A stretch of DNA of 5,043 nt, from NCBI GenBank assembly GCA_027001815.1, contig JALTLT010000191.1:1-5043 (forward strand), written 5' to 3'. Positions 1 through 4,898 of the stretch are shown here, in pieces (positions within the stretch are counted from its first letter, which is position 1; the number at the start of each line of letters is the position of its first letter). This DNA comes from Gammaproteobacteria bacterium. GTDB taxonomy: Bacteria; Pseudomonadota; Gammaproteobacteria; JALTLT01. The notes below the pieces were generated by a model. That model was given only the letters and a program-made list of their open reading frames with translations, was not told where the DNA came from and did not search any database. A program made the position numbers and the translations under genes.

Positions 1-1370
1 AGCTGCTGGATCAGCGCGATCAGATGATCGATTCCCTGGCCAGCCTGCTGGATGTCAACACCTCCACGCAGACCGATGGCTCCATCAACATTTCGGTGGG
101 CAGCGGTCAGATGCTGGTGGTGGGAGGCAACTCGCTGCAACTGGAGGCGCGTTCCAACCCCTACGACCGCAATCGTACCGAGGTGGGGTACGTGGGTTCC
201 GATCCGCAGATCAACATCTCCTCCCAGCTCACCGGGGGAGCCCTGGGTGGGGTGCTGGAGTTCCGGCGAGACGTTCTCGAGCCGGCCATGAATGCGCTGG
301 GGCGCACCGCCATCGGCATCACCGAGGCGGTCAACGCCCAGCACCGGCTCGGAATGGATCTGAACGGCGAGCTGGGAGGCGATTTCTTCACCCCTCTCAG
401 TGGGCGGGCGCTGGGTCACGCCAGCAACACCGGGGATGCCTCCATCACGGTCGGGTTCGACGATATCCAGGGGCTCACGGAGAGCGACTATCGCCTCGAG
501 CGCACCAGCAGCGGCTATCTGCTCACCCGTCTCTCGGACGATACCCAGACCGACCTCTCGGCGCTCGGTTTTCCGTCCTCCAGCGTGACCGTGGATGGCC
601 TCGAACTGAGCCTCGACAGCGGCTCCATGGCGGTCGGCGACACCTTTCTCCTCCAGCCGACCCGCATCGCCGCCGGCCTCATGGGGGTCGAGATCACCGA
701 TCCGACCACGATTGCCGCCGCCGTTCCTCTCAGCGCCACGGCCGGGGCGAGCAATAGCGGCAGCGGAGCGGTTAGCGGGATCAGCGTGAGCGACATCGCC
801 CAGCTCCCCCTCTCCGCCGGCAACGGGCCCATCACACTCACCTACAGGGACGATACGGGGGGAGGCTCGCCGGGCTTCGTCGTCACCGACTCGAGTGGCG
901 TGATCGACATCCTCGACTACGACCCGACCACCGACCGGAATGGAAAGGGCTTCACCCTCGCCGCGCCCTTCGACGGCATCACTCTGCAGATGAGCGGAGC
1001 CCCCACCGATGGTGATACCTTCCTTCTCGCCGACACCGCGGCGGGCAGCGGAGACAACGGCAACATCCTGCAGCTCTCCGACCTGGAGACGCTCGCCACC
1101 ATGGGAAGTGGCAGCGAGACCTTCCACGATTCCTATGCCGCGCTGGTCTCCGAGGTGGCCACCACCACCTCCCAGGCGGCCCTCAACGAGAGCGCCCAGA
1201 AGGTGCTTCTGCAACAGGCGGAGGATGCGCGGGCGGCCAAGTCGGGGGTCAACCTGGACGAGGAGGCCGCCAACCTGCTCCGCTACCAGCAGGCCTACCA
1301 GGCCGCCGCACAGGTGATCAGCACTGCCAACGAGATGTTCCAGACCCTGATCGGGGCAATGGGGAGGTAA
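1..1370 (+). CDS. flgK: Flagellar hook-associated protein 1 FlgK, 5'-truncated by the window edge
   Basis: FlgK is the first hook-filament junction protein, exported by the flagellar type III system and assembled outside the cell on the hook. The frame is open from base 3 to the TAA at 1368-1370, giving 455 visible residues and no start codon. It opens with LLDQRDQ, a conserved FlgK motif that lies near residue 190 in E. coli FlgK as I recall it, so roughly 190 N-terminal residues are probably missing. Other family marks are GGxLGGVLEFR (about 240), NAQHRLGMDLNGE (about 330-370) and the C-terminal block SGVNLDEEAANLLRYQQAYQ (near 1240-1300), the coiled D0/D1 helix shared with flagellins. The middle is longer than in E. 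coli: a module ending DGLELS...GDTFLLQPT (594-662) recurs as DGITLQ...GDTFLLADT (972-1037), so an outer domain seems duplicated. The gene lies 3 nt upstream of flgL, the usual order. Confidence 0.96.
   Translation, partial: LLDQRDQMIDSLASLLDVNTSTQTDGSINISVGSGQMLVVGGNSLQLEARSNPYDRNRTEVGYVGSDPQINISSQLTGGALGGVLEFRRDVLEPAMNALGRTAIGITEAVNAQHRLGMDLNGELGGDFFTPLSGRALGHASNTGDASITVGFDDIQGLTESDYRLERTSSGYLLTRLSDDTQTDLSALGFPSSSVTVDGLELSLDSGSMAVGDTFLLQPTRIAAGLMGVEITDPTTIAAAVPLSATAGASNSGSGAVSGISVSDIAQLPLSAGNGPITLTYRDDTGGGSPGFVVTDSSGVIDILDYDPTTDRNGKGFTLAAPFDGITLQMSGAPTDGDTFLLADTAAGSGDNGNILQLSDLETLATMGSGSETFHDSYAALVSEVATTTSQAALNESAQKVLLQQAEDARAAKSGVNLDEEAANLLRYQQAYQAAAQVISTANEMFQTLIGAMGR
1361..1368 (+). promoter_or_regulatory. 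Ribosome binding site of flgL inside the end of flgK
   Basis: GGGGAGGT is a strong Shine-Dalgarno match whose GGAGGT core (1363-1368) ends 5 nt before the flgL ATG at 1374. Its last base is the first base of the flgK stop codon, so ribosomes finishing flgK end on the flgL initiation site. This supports coupled translation of the two junction proteins and fixes the flgL start. Confidence 0.8.
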
Positions 1371-1373
1371 GCC

Positions 1374-2267
1374 ATGAGGATCTCCACCTTCCAGTTCCAT
1401 CAGCGTGGCGTCGATGCCATGCTCGACCAGCAGTCCCGGCTCAGCAAGACCCAGCTCCAGGTGGCGACGGGCAAGCGTATCCTGACCCCTTCCGACGACC
1501 CCGTCGCGACCCGTCAGCTTTCCGACGCGAAGGCGGTGCTGAGCCGCACGGAGCAGTATCAGCGCAACGCCGAGTTCGCCCGCAACCGCCTCTCCCTGGA
1601 AGAGACCACCCTGCGCCAGGGGATGGACACCCTGCAGAGGGTGCGGGAACTGGCGGTGCAGGGGCTGAACGACACCTACGGAGACGGGGACCGGAGCGCC
1701 ATCGCCGCCGAGGTGCGCGAGCTGCTGGAGAACATGCTGGGGCTGGCCAACACCCGGGACGGCAACGGCGACTATCTGTTCGGCGGCAGCCGGGTGGGCG
1801 ATGCCCCGTTCGTCGACAACGGCGGTGGCAGCTACAGTTACCAGGGGGACCAGGGGCAACGGCTGATGGCCATCAGCCCCACCCGCCGGGTGGCGGTGGA
1901 TGATGCGGGCGATGCCATCTTCATGCGATTCCCCGACGGCACGCAGGACATCTTCACCACCCTCTATCAGCTCGCGGAGGACCTGGAAGCCGGCACTCCC
2001 TCCGAGACCAGCCTGCAGGAGATCGATGCGGCCATGGAGAATCTCGGCACCGTGGTGAGCCGTGTCGGCGCCCGCCTCAACGCGGTGGAGGAGCAGTCGG
2101 CCGTGAACGACGATATCATCCTGCAGAACGAACAGCTCCGTTCCGAGCTGGAGGACCTGGACCTGGCGGAGGCCACCACCCGCCTCAATCTCCAGCTCAT
2201 CGGGCTGCAGGCCGCCCAGCAGAGTTACGTCCAGGTGCGGCAGCTCTCCCTCTTCAACTACCTCTGA
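1374..2267 (+). CDS. flgL: Flagellar hook-associated protein 3 FlgL (hook-filament junction)
   Basis: FlgL sits between FlgK and the flagellin filament and is a flagellin-like secreted protein. The 297-residue product is complete and close to the usual enterobacterial length (about 317). The N-terminal flagellin-type D0/D1 region starts MRISTFQFHQRGVDAMLDQQ and carries the typical ATGKRILTPSDDPVA segment (residues about 31-46), followed by long amphipathic helices to about residue 125. A short variable outer domain (about 130-200) contains GDYLFGGS and YQGDQGQR. The C-terminal helix region (about 225-297) includes VSRVGARLNAVEEQ and ends QLSLFNYL, the hydrophobic filament-type C-terminus. The start is set by a strong ribosome binding site 5 nt upstream. 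It forms an operon with flgK. No further flagellar gene follows, because the next genes run convergently, so this is probably the 3' end of the flg cluster. Confidence 0.97.
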   Translation: MRISTFQFHQRGVDAMLDQQSRLSKTQLQVATGKRILTPSDDPVATRQLSDAKAVLSRTEQYQRNAEFARNRLSLEETTLRQGMDTLQRVRELAVQGLNDTYGDGDRSAIAAEVRELLENMLGLANTRDGNGDYLFGGSRVGDAPFVDNGGGSYSYQGDQGQRLMAISPTRRVAVDDAGDAIFMRFPDGTQDIFTTLYQLAEDLEAGTPSETSLQEIDAAMENLGTVVSRVGARLNAVEEQSAVNDDIILQNEQLRSELEDLDLAEATTRLNLQLIGLQAAQQSYVQVRQLSLFNYL

Positions 2268-2306
2268 TACGACTCCCGGGAGGAGGCGTGGCTCCCTGCC
2301 CCGGTG

Positions 2307-2894
2307 TCACGGCTTGCGCACACCCTCGATGGAGAGCCAGATGTGCACCTTCTCCGCCGCAGGGCCGAGGATCTTCGCCTCCTTCATCCGGTAGTCCGGG
2401 AGATCGAGGACCGTACGACCCTCGAATCCGCGGCGGAAGCCTCCCCACGGATCCTTGCCCCCTCCGACGGGGGTCACGGCGATCTCGATCTCCCGGCTGA
2501 CGCCGCGCAGCGTGAAAGTGCCCCGGAGGGTGGCGGTGCCATCGTCATGCTCCTCCCACCTCTTGCTGACGAAGGTGGCCTTCGGATAGCGCTTCACGTC
2601 GAAGAAGCGGGCGCTGCGCAGGTGCTTGTCGCGCTCCGCGTGGTTGGTGTCGAGGCTCGCCACGTCGATCTCCACCTCGACCCGGTTCGCCGAGGGATTC
2701 TCTTCATCGTAGTCGAACTCTCCGCGGAAACGGTTGAACCGCCCCTCCAGCCAACTGAAACCCAGGTGCTGGATGCGGAAGGTGATGAAGGCGTGCATCC
2801 CCTTGGTGTCGATGACGTAGTGTTCGGCCGCCTGTGCGCTGGCCAGGTTCAAGGTGAGGGCGAGTGCGATGAAGGCAAGGCTCTTTCCGTACAT
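2307..2894 (-). CDS. yceI: YceI family periplasmic lipid-binding protein
   Basis: YceI-family proteins are lipocalin-like periplasmic beta-barrels; characterised relatives bind polyisoprenoid chains in the barrel. The 195-residue product closely matches the E. coli YceI layout (about 191). It begins with a Sec signal peptide: K4, a hydrophobic run from about residue 5 to 18, and likely cleavage after SAQA (A22), leaving AEHYVID. The mature part has the family signatures HAFITFRIQHLGFSWL (about 34-49), SLDTNHAERDKHLRSARFFD (80-99), YPKATF (103-108), the LRGVSREIEI strand (129-138), DPWGGFRRGFEG (148-159) and a final IWLSIEGV. The ATG has an AGAGGAG ribosome binding site (2904-2910) 9 nt upstream, next to the yceJ stop, and the intergenic gap is only 6 nt. 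This indicates a co-transcribed, probably coupled yceJ-yceI pair, the arrangement found in E. coli. The ligand cannot be read from the sequence. Confidence 0.96.
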   Translation of the reverse strand: MYGKSLAFIALALTLNLASAQAAEHYVIDTKGMHAFITFRIQHLGFSWLEGRFNRFRGEFDYDEENPSANRVEVEIDVASLDTNHAERDKHLRSARFFDVKRYPKATFVSKRWEEHDDGTATLRGTFTLRGVSREIEIAVTPVGGGKDPWGGFRRGFEGRTVLDLPDYRMKEAKILGPAAEKVHIWLSIEGVRKP

Positions 2895-2900
2895 GGTCTC

Positions 2901-3497
2901 TTACTCCTCTGAAGTGGTGGGTTCTTGCCGGGTGGAGAGGTGTCTCGGGGGGGTCCCCAGCATGCGACGCAGGGTGGCGTCCCGGTCGATGAAGTGGTGT
3001 TTCAGGGCGGCAAGGGCGTGCAGTACCGACAGGGCCGCGAGGGTGTAGGCCGCCCATCGATGAACCGATCCGGCCGGCTCCTCCTGGTTCTCGAGGGTGA
3101 CCGGCAGCGCCGGGATCTCCAGCAGGTCGAAGAGAGCCAGCGGCCGGCCGTCGGCGGTGGCGATCAGGTAGCCGCTCGTGACGGTGAGGGCGAGCAGCAG
3201 GTAGAGCAGGCGATGGGTGGAGAGGGCCACAACCCGTTCCCGGCGTCGCCCCTCGATGGCGGGCAGGGGGTCGAGCTGCCGCCAAAGCCATCGGGGCACC
3301 AGCAGGAGGCCGGTCAGAACACCCAGGCTGCGATGGAGCTCGGGTGCGGACTGGTACCAGGGATGGGTGTAGTCGAGGGTGACCATGTAGAGGCCGAGAA
3401 GGAACAGGACCAGCACCAGCGGCGCCATCGACCAGTGGAACAGCCGGGCGACGAGTCCGTACCGACGTGGATCGTTGTGCAATGGTGTCTGTATCAC
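2901..3497 (-). CDS. yceJ: Cytochrome b561 family membrane protein, YceJ type
   Basis: A predicted inner-membrane di-heme b-type cytochrome of the bacterial cytochrome b561 (CybB/YceJ) family, which moves electrons between quinones or other donors and the periplasm; the partner here is unknown. From the chosen start the product has 198 residues. Four hydrophobic segments are visible, at about 21-41, 57-72, 96-115 and 146-165. Conserved histidines that could ligate heme are H21 (RLFHW), H55 (ELHRSLG), H146 (VHRWAAY) and H160 (LHALAALKHH). YceJ-specific text includes GLYMVTLDY, APELHRSLG, SGYLIATADGRP and LKHHFIDRDATLRRMLG. I chose the GTG at 3497 because the result, VIQTPLHNDPRRYGL, matches the short N-terminus of E. 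coli YceJ before its ERYG motif. The frame stays open to a GTG at 3587, but that stretch lies in the hairpin array and has no ribosome binding site. The ribosome binding site for 3497 is also weak (AGGA 11 nt upstream). yceI follows after 6 nt. Confidence 0.92.
   Translation of the reverse strand: MIQTPLHNDPRRYGLVARLFHWSMAPLVLVLFLLGLYMVTLDYTHPWYQSAPELHRSLGVLTGLLLVPRWLWRQLDPLPAIEGRRRERVVALSTHRLLYLLLALTVTSGYLIATADGRPLALFDLLEIPALPVTLENQEEPAGSVHRWAAYTLAALSVLHALAALKHHFIDRDATLRRMLGTPPRHLSTRQEPTTSEE
2904..2910 (-). promoter_or_regulatory. Ribosome binding site of yceI overlapping the end of yceJ
   Basis: On the minus strand this reads AGAGGAG, 9 nt before the yceI ATG (2894) and immediately before the yceJ stop codon (2903-2901). 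It lies inside the last codons of yceJ, which supports translation of yceI from the yceJ-yceI message. Confidence 0.7.
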
Positions 3498-3551
3498 GGG
3501 ATCGAGGGTCCTGTGGGTCGAAGGGAGGCCGGTCGCCGCCCGGGTTCCTTG

Positions 3552-3699
3552 AGGAATCTCTGATTTATTCAGAGATTCCTGCGGCACAGGGATGTGCCGC
3601 CAAAATCGATCACCGCAGGTGATTGATTTTGCAAGGGAGCCGAAAACCGCGTTTTTCGGCTCCCGTACTCTGACAATTCAGGGATGAATTGTTCAGAGT
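3552..3699. repeat. Tandem array of five dissimilar near-perfect hairpins between yceJ and lysR
   Basis: Five inverted repeats occupy almost every base. H1: arms AGGAATCTCTGA (3552-3563) and 3569-3580, 12 bp, loop TTTAT. H2: arms GCGGCACA (3581-3588) and 3593-3600, 8 bp, loop GGGA. H3: arms CAAAATCGATCACC (3601-3614) and 3618-3631, 14 positions with one non-Watson-Crick pair (G3608 with T3624), loop GCA. H4: arms GGGAGCCGAAAA (3635-3646) and 3653-3664, 12 bp, 6-nt loop CCGCGT. H5: arms ACTCTGACAATTCA (3667-3680) and 3685-3699, 14 bp with one bulged T, loop GGGA. H1-H2-H3 abut exactly, and H4 and H5 follow after 3 and 2 nt. None ends in a T-run like an intrinsic terminator, and both flanking genes point away from the array. 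It is not a CRISPR, since the units differ and there are no spacers. A dispersed intergenic repeat or a structured RNA is possible; I cannot name a family. Confidence 0.85.
3568..3580 (+). repeat. TTCAGAGWTTCCT direct repeat, copy 1
   Basis: TTCAGAGATTCCT forms the right side of hairpin 1. It matches bases 3692-3704 at 12 of 13 positions. The two copies bracket hairpins 2-5. The same sequence in inverted form (AGGAATCTCTGA, 3552-3563) is the left arm of hairpin 1. Confidence 0.6.
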
Positions 3700-3704
3700 T
3701 TCCT
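3692..3704 (+). repeat. TTCAGAGWTTCCT direct repeat, copy 2
   Basis: TTCAGAGTTTCCT overlaps the right arm of hairpin 5 and runs past its base. It differs from copy 1 (3568-3580) at one base. It may mark the outer edge of a repeat unit, as expected if the block was built or inserted in modules. Confidence 0.6.
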
Positions 3705-3733
3705 TGAAAATATCGAATGTATGTACTCATACT
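3704..3733 (+). promoter_or_regulatory. Candidate sigma-70 promoter for the lysR-type gene
   Basis: TTGAAA (3704-3709, 5 of 6 to the -35 consensus) and CATACT (3728-3733, 4 of 6 to the -10 consensus) are separated by 18 nt, in a stretch clearly richer in A and T than the surrounding genes. It starts just beyond the hairpin array and would give a leader of about 55 nt before the chosen start. This is a pattern match only; other hexamer pairings are possible. Confidence 0.4.
3719..3732. promoter_or_regulatory. Dyad GTATG-N4-CATAC, candidate operator
   Basis: A perfect 5-bp inverted repeat with a TACT centre overlaps the candidate -10 element of the lysR-type gene. LysR proteins commonly bind interrupted dyads near their own divergent promoters, so this is a candidate autoregulatory site. 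Its even spacing does not give a symmetric T-N11-A box, which weakens the case. Confidence 0.3.
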
Positions 3734-3744
3734 AGACGCCGGTA

Positions 3745-3762
3745 TTCGCTTTTCATAGCGAA
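3745..3762. promoter_or_regulatory. Dyad TTCGCT-N6-AGCGAA upstream of the lysR-type gene
   Basis: A perfect 6-bp inverted repeat lies about 34 nt before the chosen lysR start, followed closely by the palindrome TTGGCCAA (3768-3775). In RNA it would be a small leader hairpin; in DNA it could be a regulator site. It contains one T-N11-A pairing (T3745, A3757) but not a symmetric one. The function is unknown. Confidence 0.3.
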
Positions 3763-3795
3763 GATATTTGGCCAAGTCATTCGGAAATGTCGAAT

Positions 3796-4731
3796 ATGCA
3801 GCCAGAGATCAGTCTCGAATCACTCCGGGTACTGGATGCCATTTCGCGTCGCGGAAGTTTTGCCGCCGCGGCCGAGGCGTTGCATCGGGCTCCCTCCTCT
3901 GTCACCTATGCGGTCCAGAAGCTGGAGGAGGGGTTGGGCGTCGAACTCTTCGATCGCCGCGGGCACCGCGCCCGCCTGACCCCGGCGGGTGAGGCGCTGC
4001 TCGCCGATGGCCGTGAACTGCTCAGGCTGGCCGATGGTGTGGCCCGGAGGGTGCGACGCGTCGCCTGCGGATGGGAGGCGGAGTTGCGCATTGCGGTGGA
4101 GGAACTGGTCCCCCAGGAGCGGATCCTGGCGCTCTGCGAGGCGTTCTACCAGGTGGCGCCCGACACCCACCTGCGCCTCTCCACCGAGATTCTCGGGGGT
4201 ACCTGGGATGCGCTGGTCTCGGGTCGCGCCGATCTGGTGATCGGTGCCCCGGGGGAGGGCCCCCCCGGTGGCGGCTACATCGCCGAGCCCTTCGGCGAGG
4301 TGGAGTTTCTGTTCGTCGTCGCGCCCCATCACCCCCTGGCATCGGCGCCCGAGCCGCTGAGTGCCGAGGCGATCCGTCCCCATCGAGCGGTGGCGGCGGC
4401 GGACAGCTCTCGCGGCCTGCCCCCCCGCACCGTCGGCCTGCTGCCGGGGCAGCGGGTGCTCACCGTCCCGGGTCTGGAGGCGAAGCTCCGTGCCCAACGG
4501 CGTGGACTCGGCGTGGGCTATCTCCCCCGCCACCTGGTCGCCCCCGACCTGGCCAGCGGCAGACTGCTGGCCAGGTCCACCGAAGACGACGAAGGGACAC
4601 GCCATCAGCGTCTCTACTTCGCCTGGAGCGCCCGCAACCGGGGGAAGGCGCTTGGCTGGTTCCTCGAGCGCCTGCGCCAGGCGGTGGAGGAGGAGTGGTT
4701 CGCCCCCCCCTCCGCGGAAGGCGGGTCCTGA
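3796..4731 (+). CDS. LysR-type transcriptional regulator, YhaJ-like
   Basis: A DNA-binding regulator of the LysR family, expected to act in the cytoplasm as a tetramer responding to a small effector. From the ATG at 3796 it has 311 residues, the usual size. The N-terminal winged helix-turn-helix covers about residues 6-64: SLESLRVLDAISRRGSFAAA, then the recognition region APSSVTYAVQKLEEGLGVEL, then FDRRGHRARLTPAGEALL. A linker helix follows, and the periplasmic-binding-protein-like effector domain runs from about 95 to 295, with TEILGGTWDALVSGRADLVI and GLGVGYLPRHLV. The wording of both domains is close to my memory of E. coli YhaJ; no stronger assignment is possible. I chose 3796 because GGAAA (3783-3787) sits 8 nt upstream of it, whereas the in-frame ATG at 3787 has that motif directly against it and no other ribosome binding site. 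The 3787 start would add only MSN. It is divergent from yceJ-yceI, so control of that pair is plausible but inferred. Confidence 0.94.
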   Translation: MQPEISLESLRVLDAISRRGSFAAAAEALHRAPSSVTYAVQKLEEGLGVELFDRRGHRARLTPAGEALLADGRELLRLADGVARRVRRVACGWEAELRIAVEELVPQERILALCEAFYQVAPDTHLRLSTEILGGTWDALVSGRADLVIGAPGEGPPGGGYIAEPFGEVEFLFVVAPHHPLASAPEPLSAEAIRPHRAVAAADSSRGLPPRTVGLLPGQRVLTVPGLEAKLRAQRRGLGVGYLPRHLVAPDLASGRLLARSTEDDEGTRHQRLYFAWSARNRGKALGWFLERLRQAVEEEWFAPPSAEGGS

Positions 4732-4785
4732 ATCGGAGAGCGGCTGGAGGCGGGTGATGGCGTTGCTGGCCGCGAGCGCAGTTAC

Positions 4786-4815
4786 ACCCTCCGGGCCGTC
4801 CGGGTCCGAGAGGGT
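4786..4815. other. GC-rich hairpin downstream of the lysR-type gene
   Basis: ACCCTCCGGGCC (4786-4797) can pair with 4803-4815 through 12 pairs, including one G-U and one bulged A (4809), closing a GTCCG loop. It lies 54 nt after the lysR stop. No T-run follows directly, so a Rho-independent terminator is doubtful. It could act as a Rho-linked or processing structure, or have no role. The rest of the 4732-4898 gap shows no gene that I can support. Confidence 0.35.
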
Positions 4816-4846
4816 CGAGGAGAGGAGGGGTTCTTGAGCCGCCCGA

Positions 4847-4869
4847 AACGCGTCGGGTGCTGAACGCGT
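4847..4869. repeat. Paired AACGCGT direct repeats upstream of the CBS-domain gene
   Basis: AACGCGT occurs at 4847-4853 and again at 4863-4869, exactly 16 bp apart start to start and about 30 nt before the CBS gene start. Each holds the palindrome ACGCGT. The first also lies in a small dyad, CCCGA-N6-TCGGG (4842-4857). These could be regulator half-sites, but such short repeats also occur by chance in GC-rich DNA. Confidence 0.25.
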
Positions 4870-4883
4870 GACAGATCTGATGG

Positions 4884-4890
4884 AGAGGTG
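4884..4890 (+). promoter_or_regulatory. Ribosome binding site of the CBS-domain gene
   Basis: AGAGGTG ends 8 nt before the ATG at 4899, a good match and spacing. It supports that start for a gene visible only as a fragment. Confidence 0.65.
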
Positions 4891-4898
4891 AAGACGGT

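Noticed and set aside
2271..2296. Possible terminator between flgL and yceI (palindrome CTCCCGGGAG, and GGGAG pairing with CTCCC)
   Set aside because: Only about 5 bp can pair and there is no T-run on either strand. The convergent genes must terminate somewhere, but I cannot support a site here.
2304..2912. 202-codon plus-strand open frame antisense to yceI
   Set aside because: It lies entirely over yceI, whose product has a signal peptide and all family motifs. The antisense product resembles nothing known and is a typical long shadow frame in GC-rich DNA.
2704..3291. 195-codon minus-strand frame overlapping yceJ and yceI
   Set aside because: A proline-, arginine- and histidine-rich out-of-frame reading of two well-supported genes.
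2925..3563. 212-codon plus-strand open frame antisense to yceJ
   Set aside because: A shadow of the cytochrome b561 gene; no family features.
3552..3699. CRISPR array or bidirectional terminator explanation for the hairpins
   Set aside because: The units differ in sequence and have no spacers, no T-tracts follow the stems, and both neighbouring genes are transcribed away from the region.
3569..3775. 68-codon minus-strand open frame across the hairpin array
   Set aside because: Its sequence is simply the translation of the inverted repeats and the lysR leader. It has no ribosome binding site or domain, and the structural signal explains the bases better.
3820..4605. 261-codon minus-strand open frame antisense to the lysR-type gene
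   Set aside because: It mirrors a clear LysR coding sequence, is rich in low-information residues and has no recognisable domain.
4751..4780. Possible sigma-54 promoter (TGGC...TTGCT-like text)
   Set aside because: The GG and GC elements do not fall at the required -24/-12 spacing.
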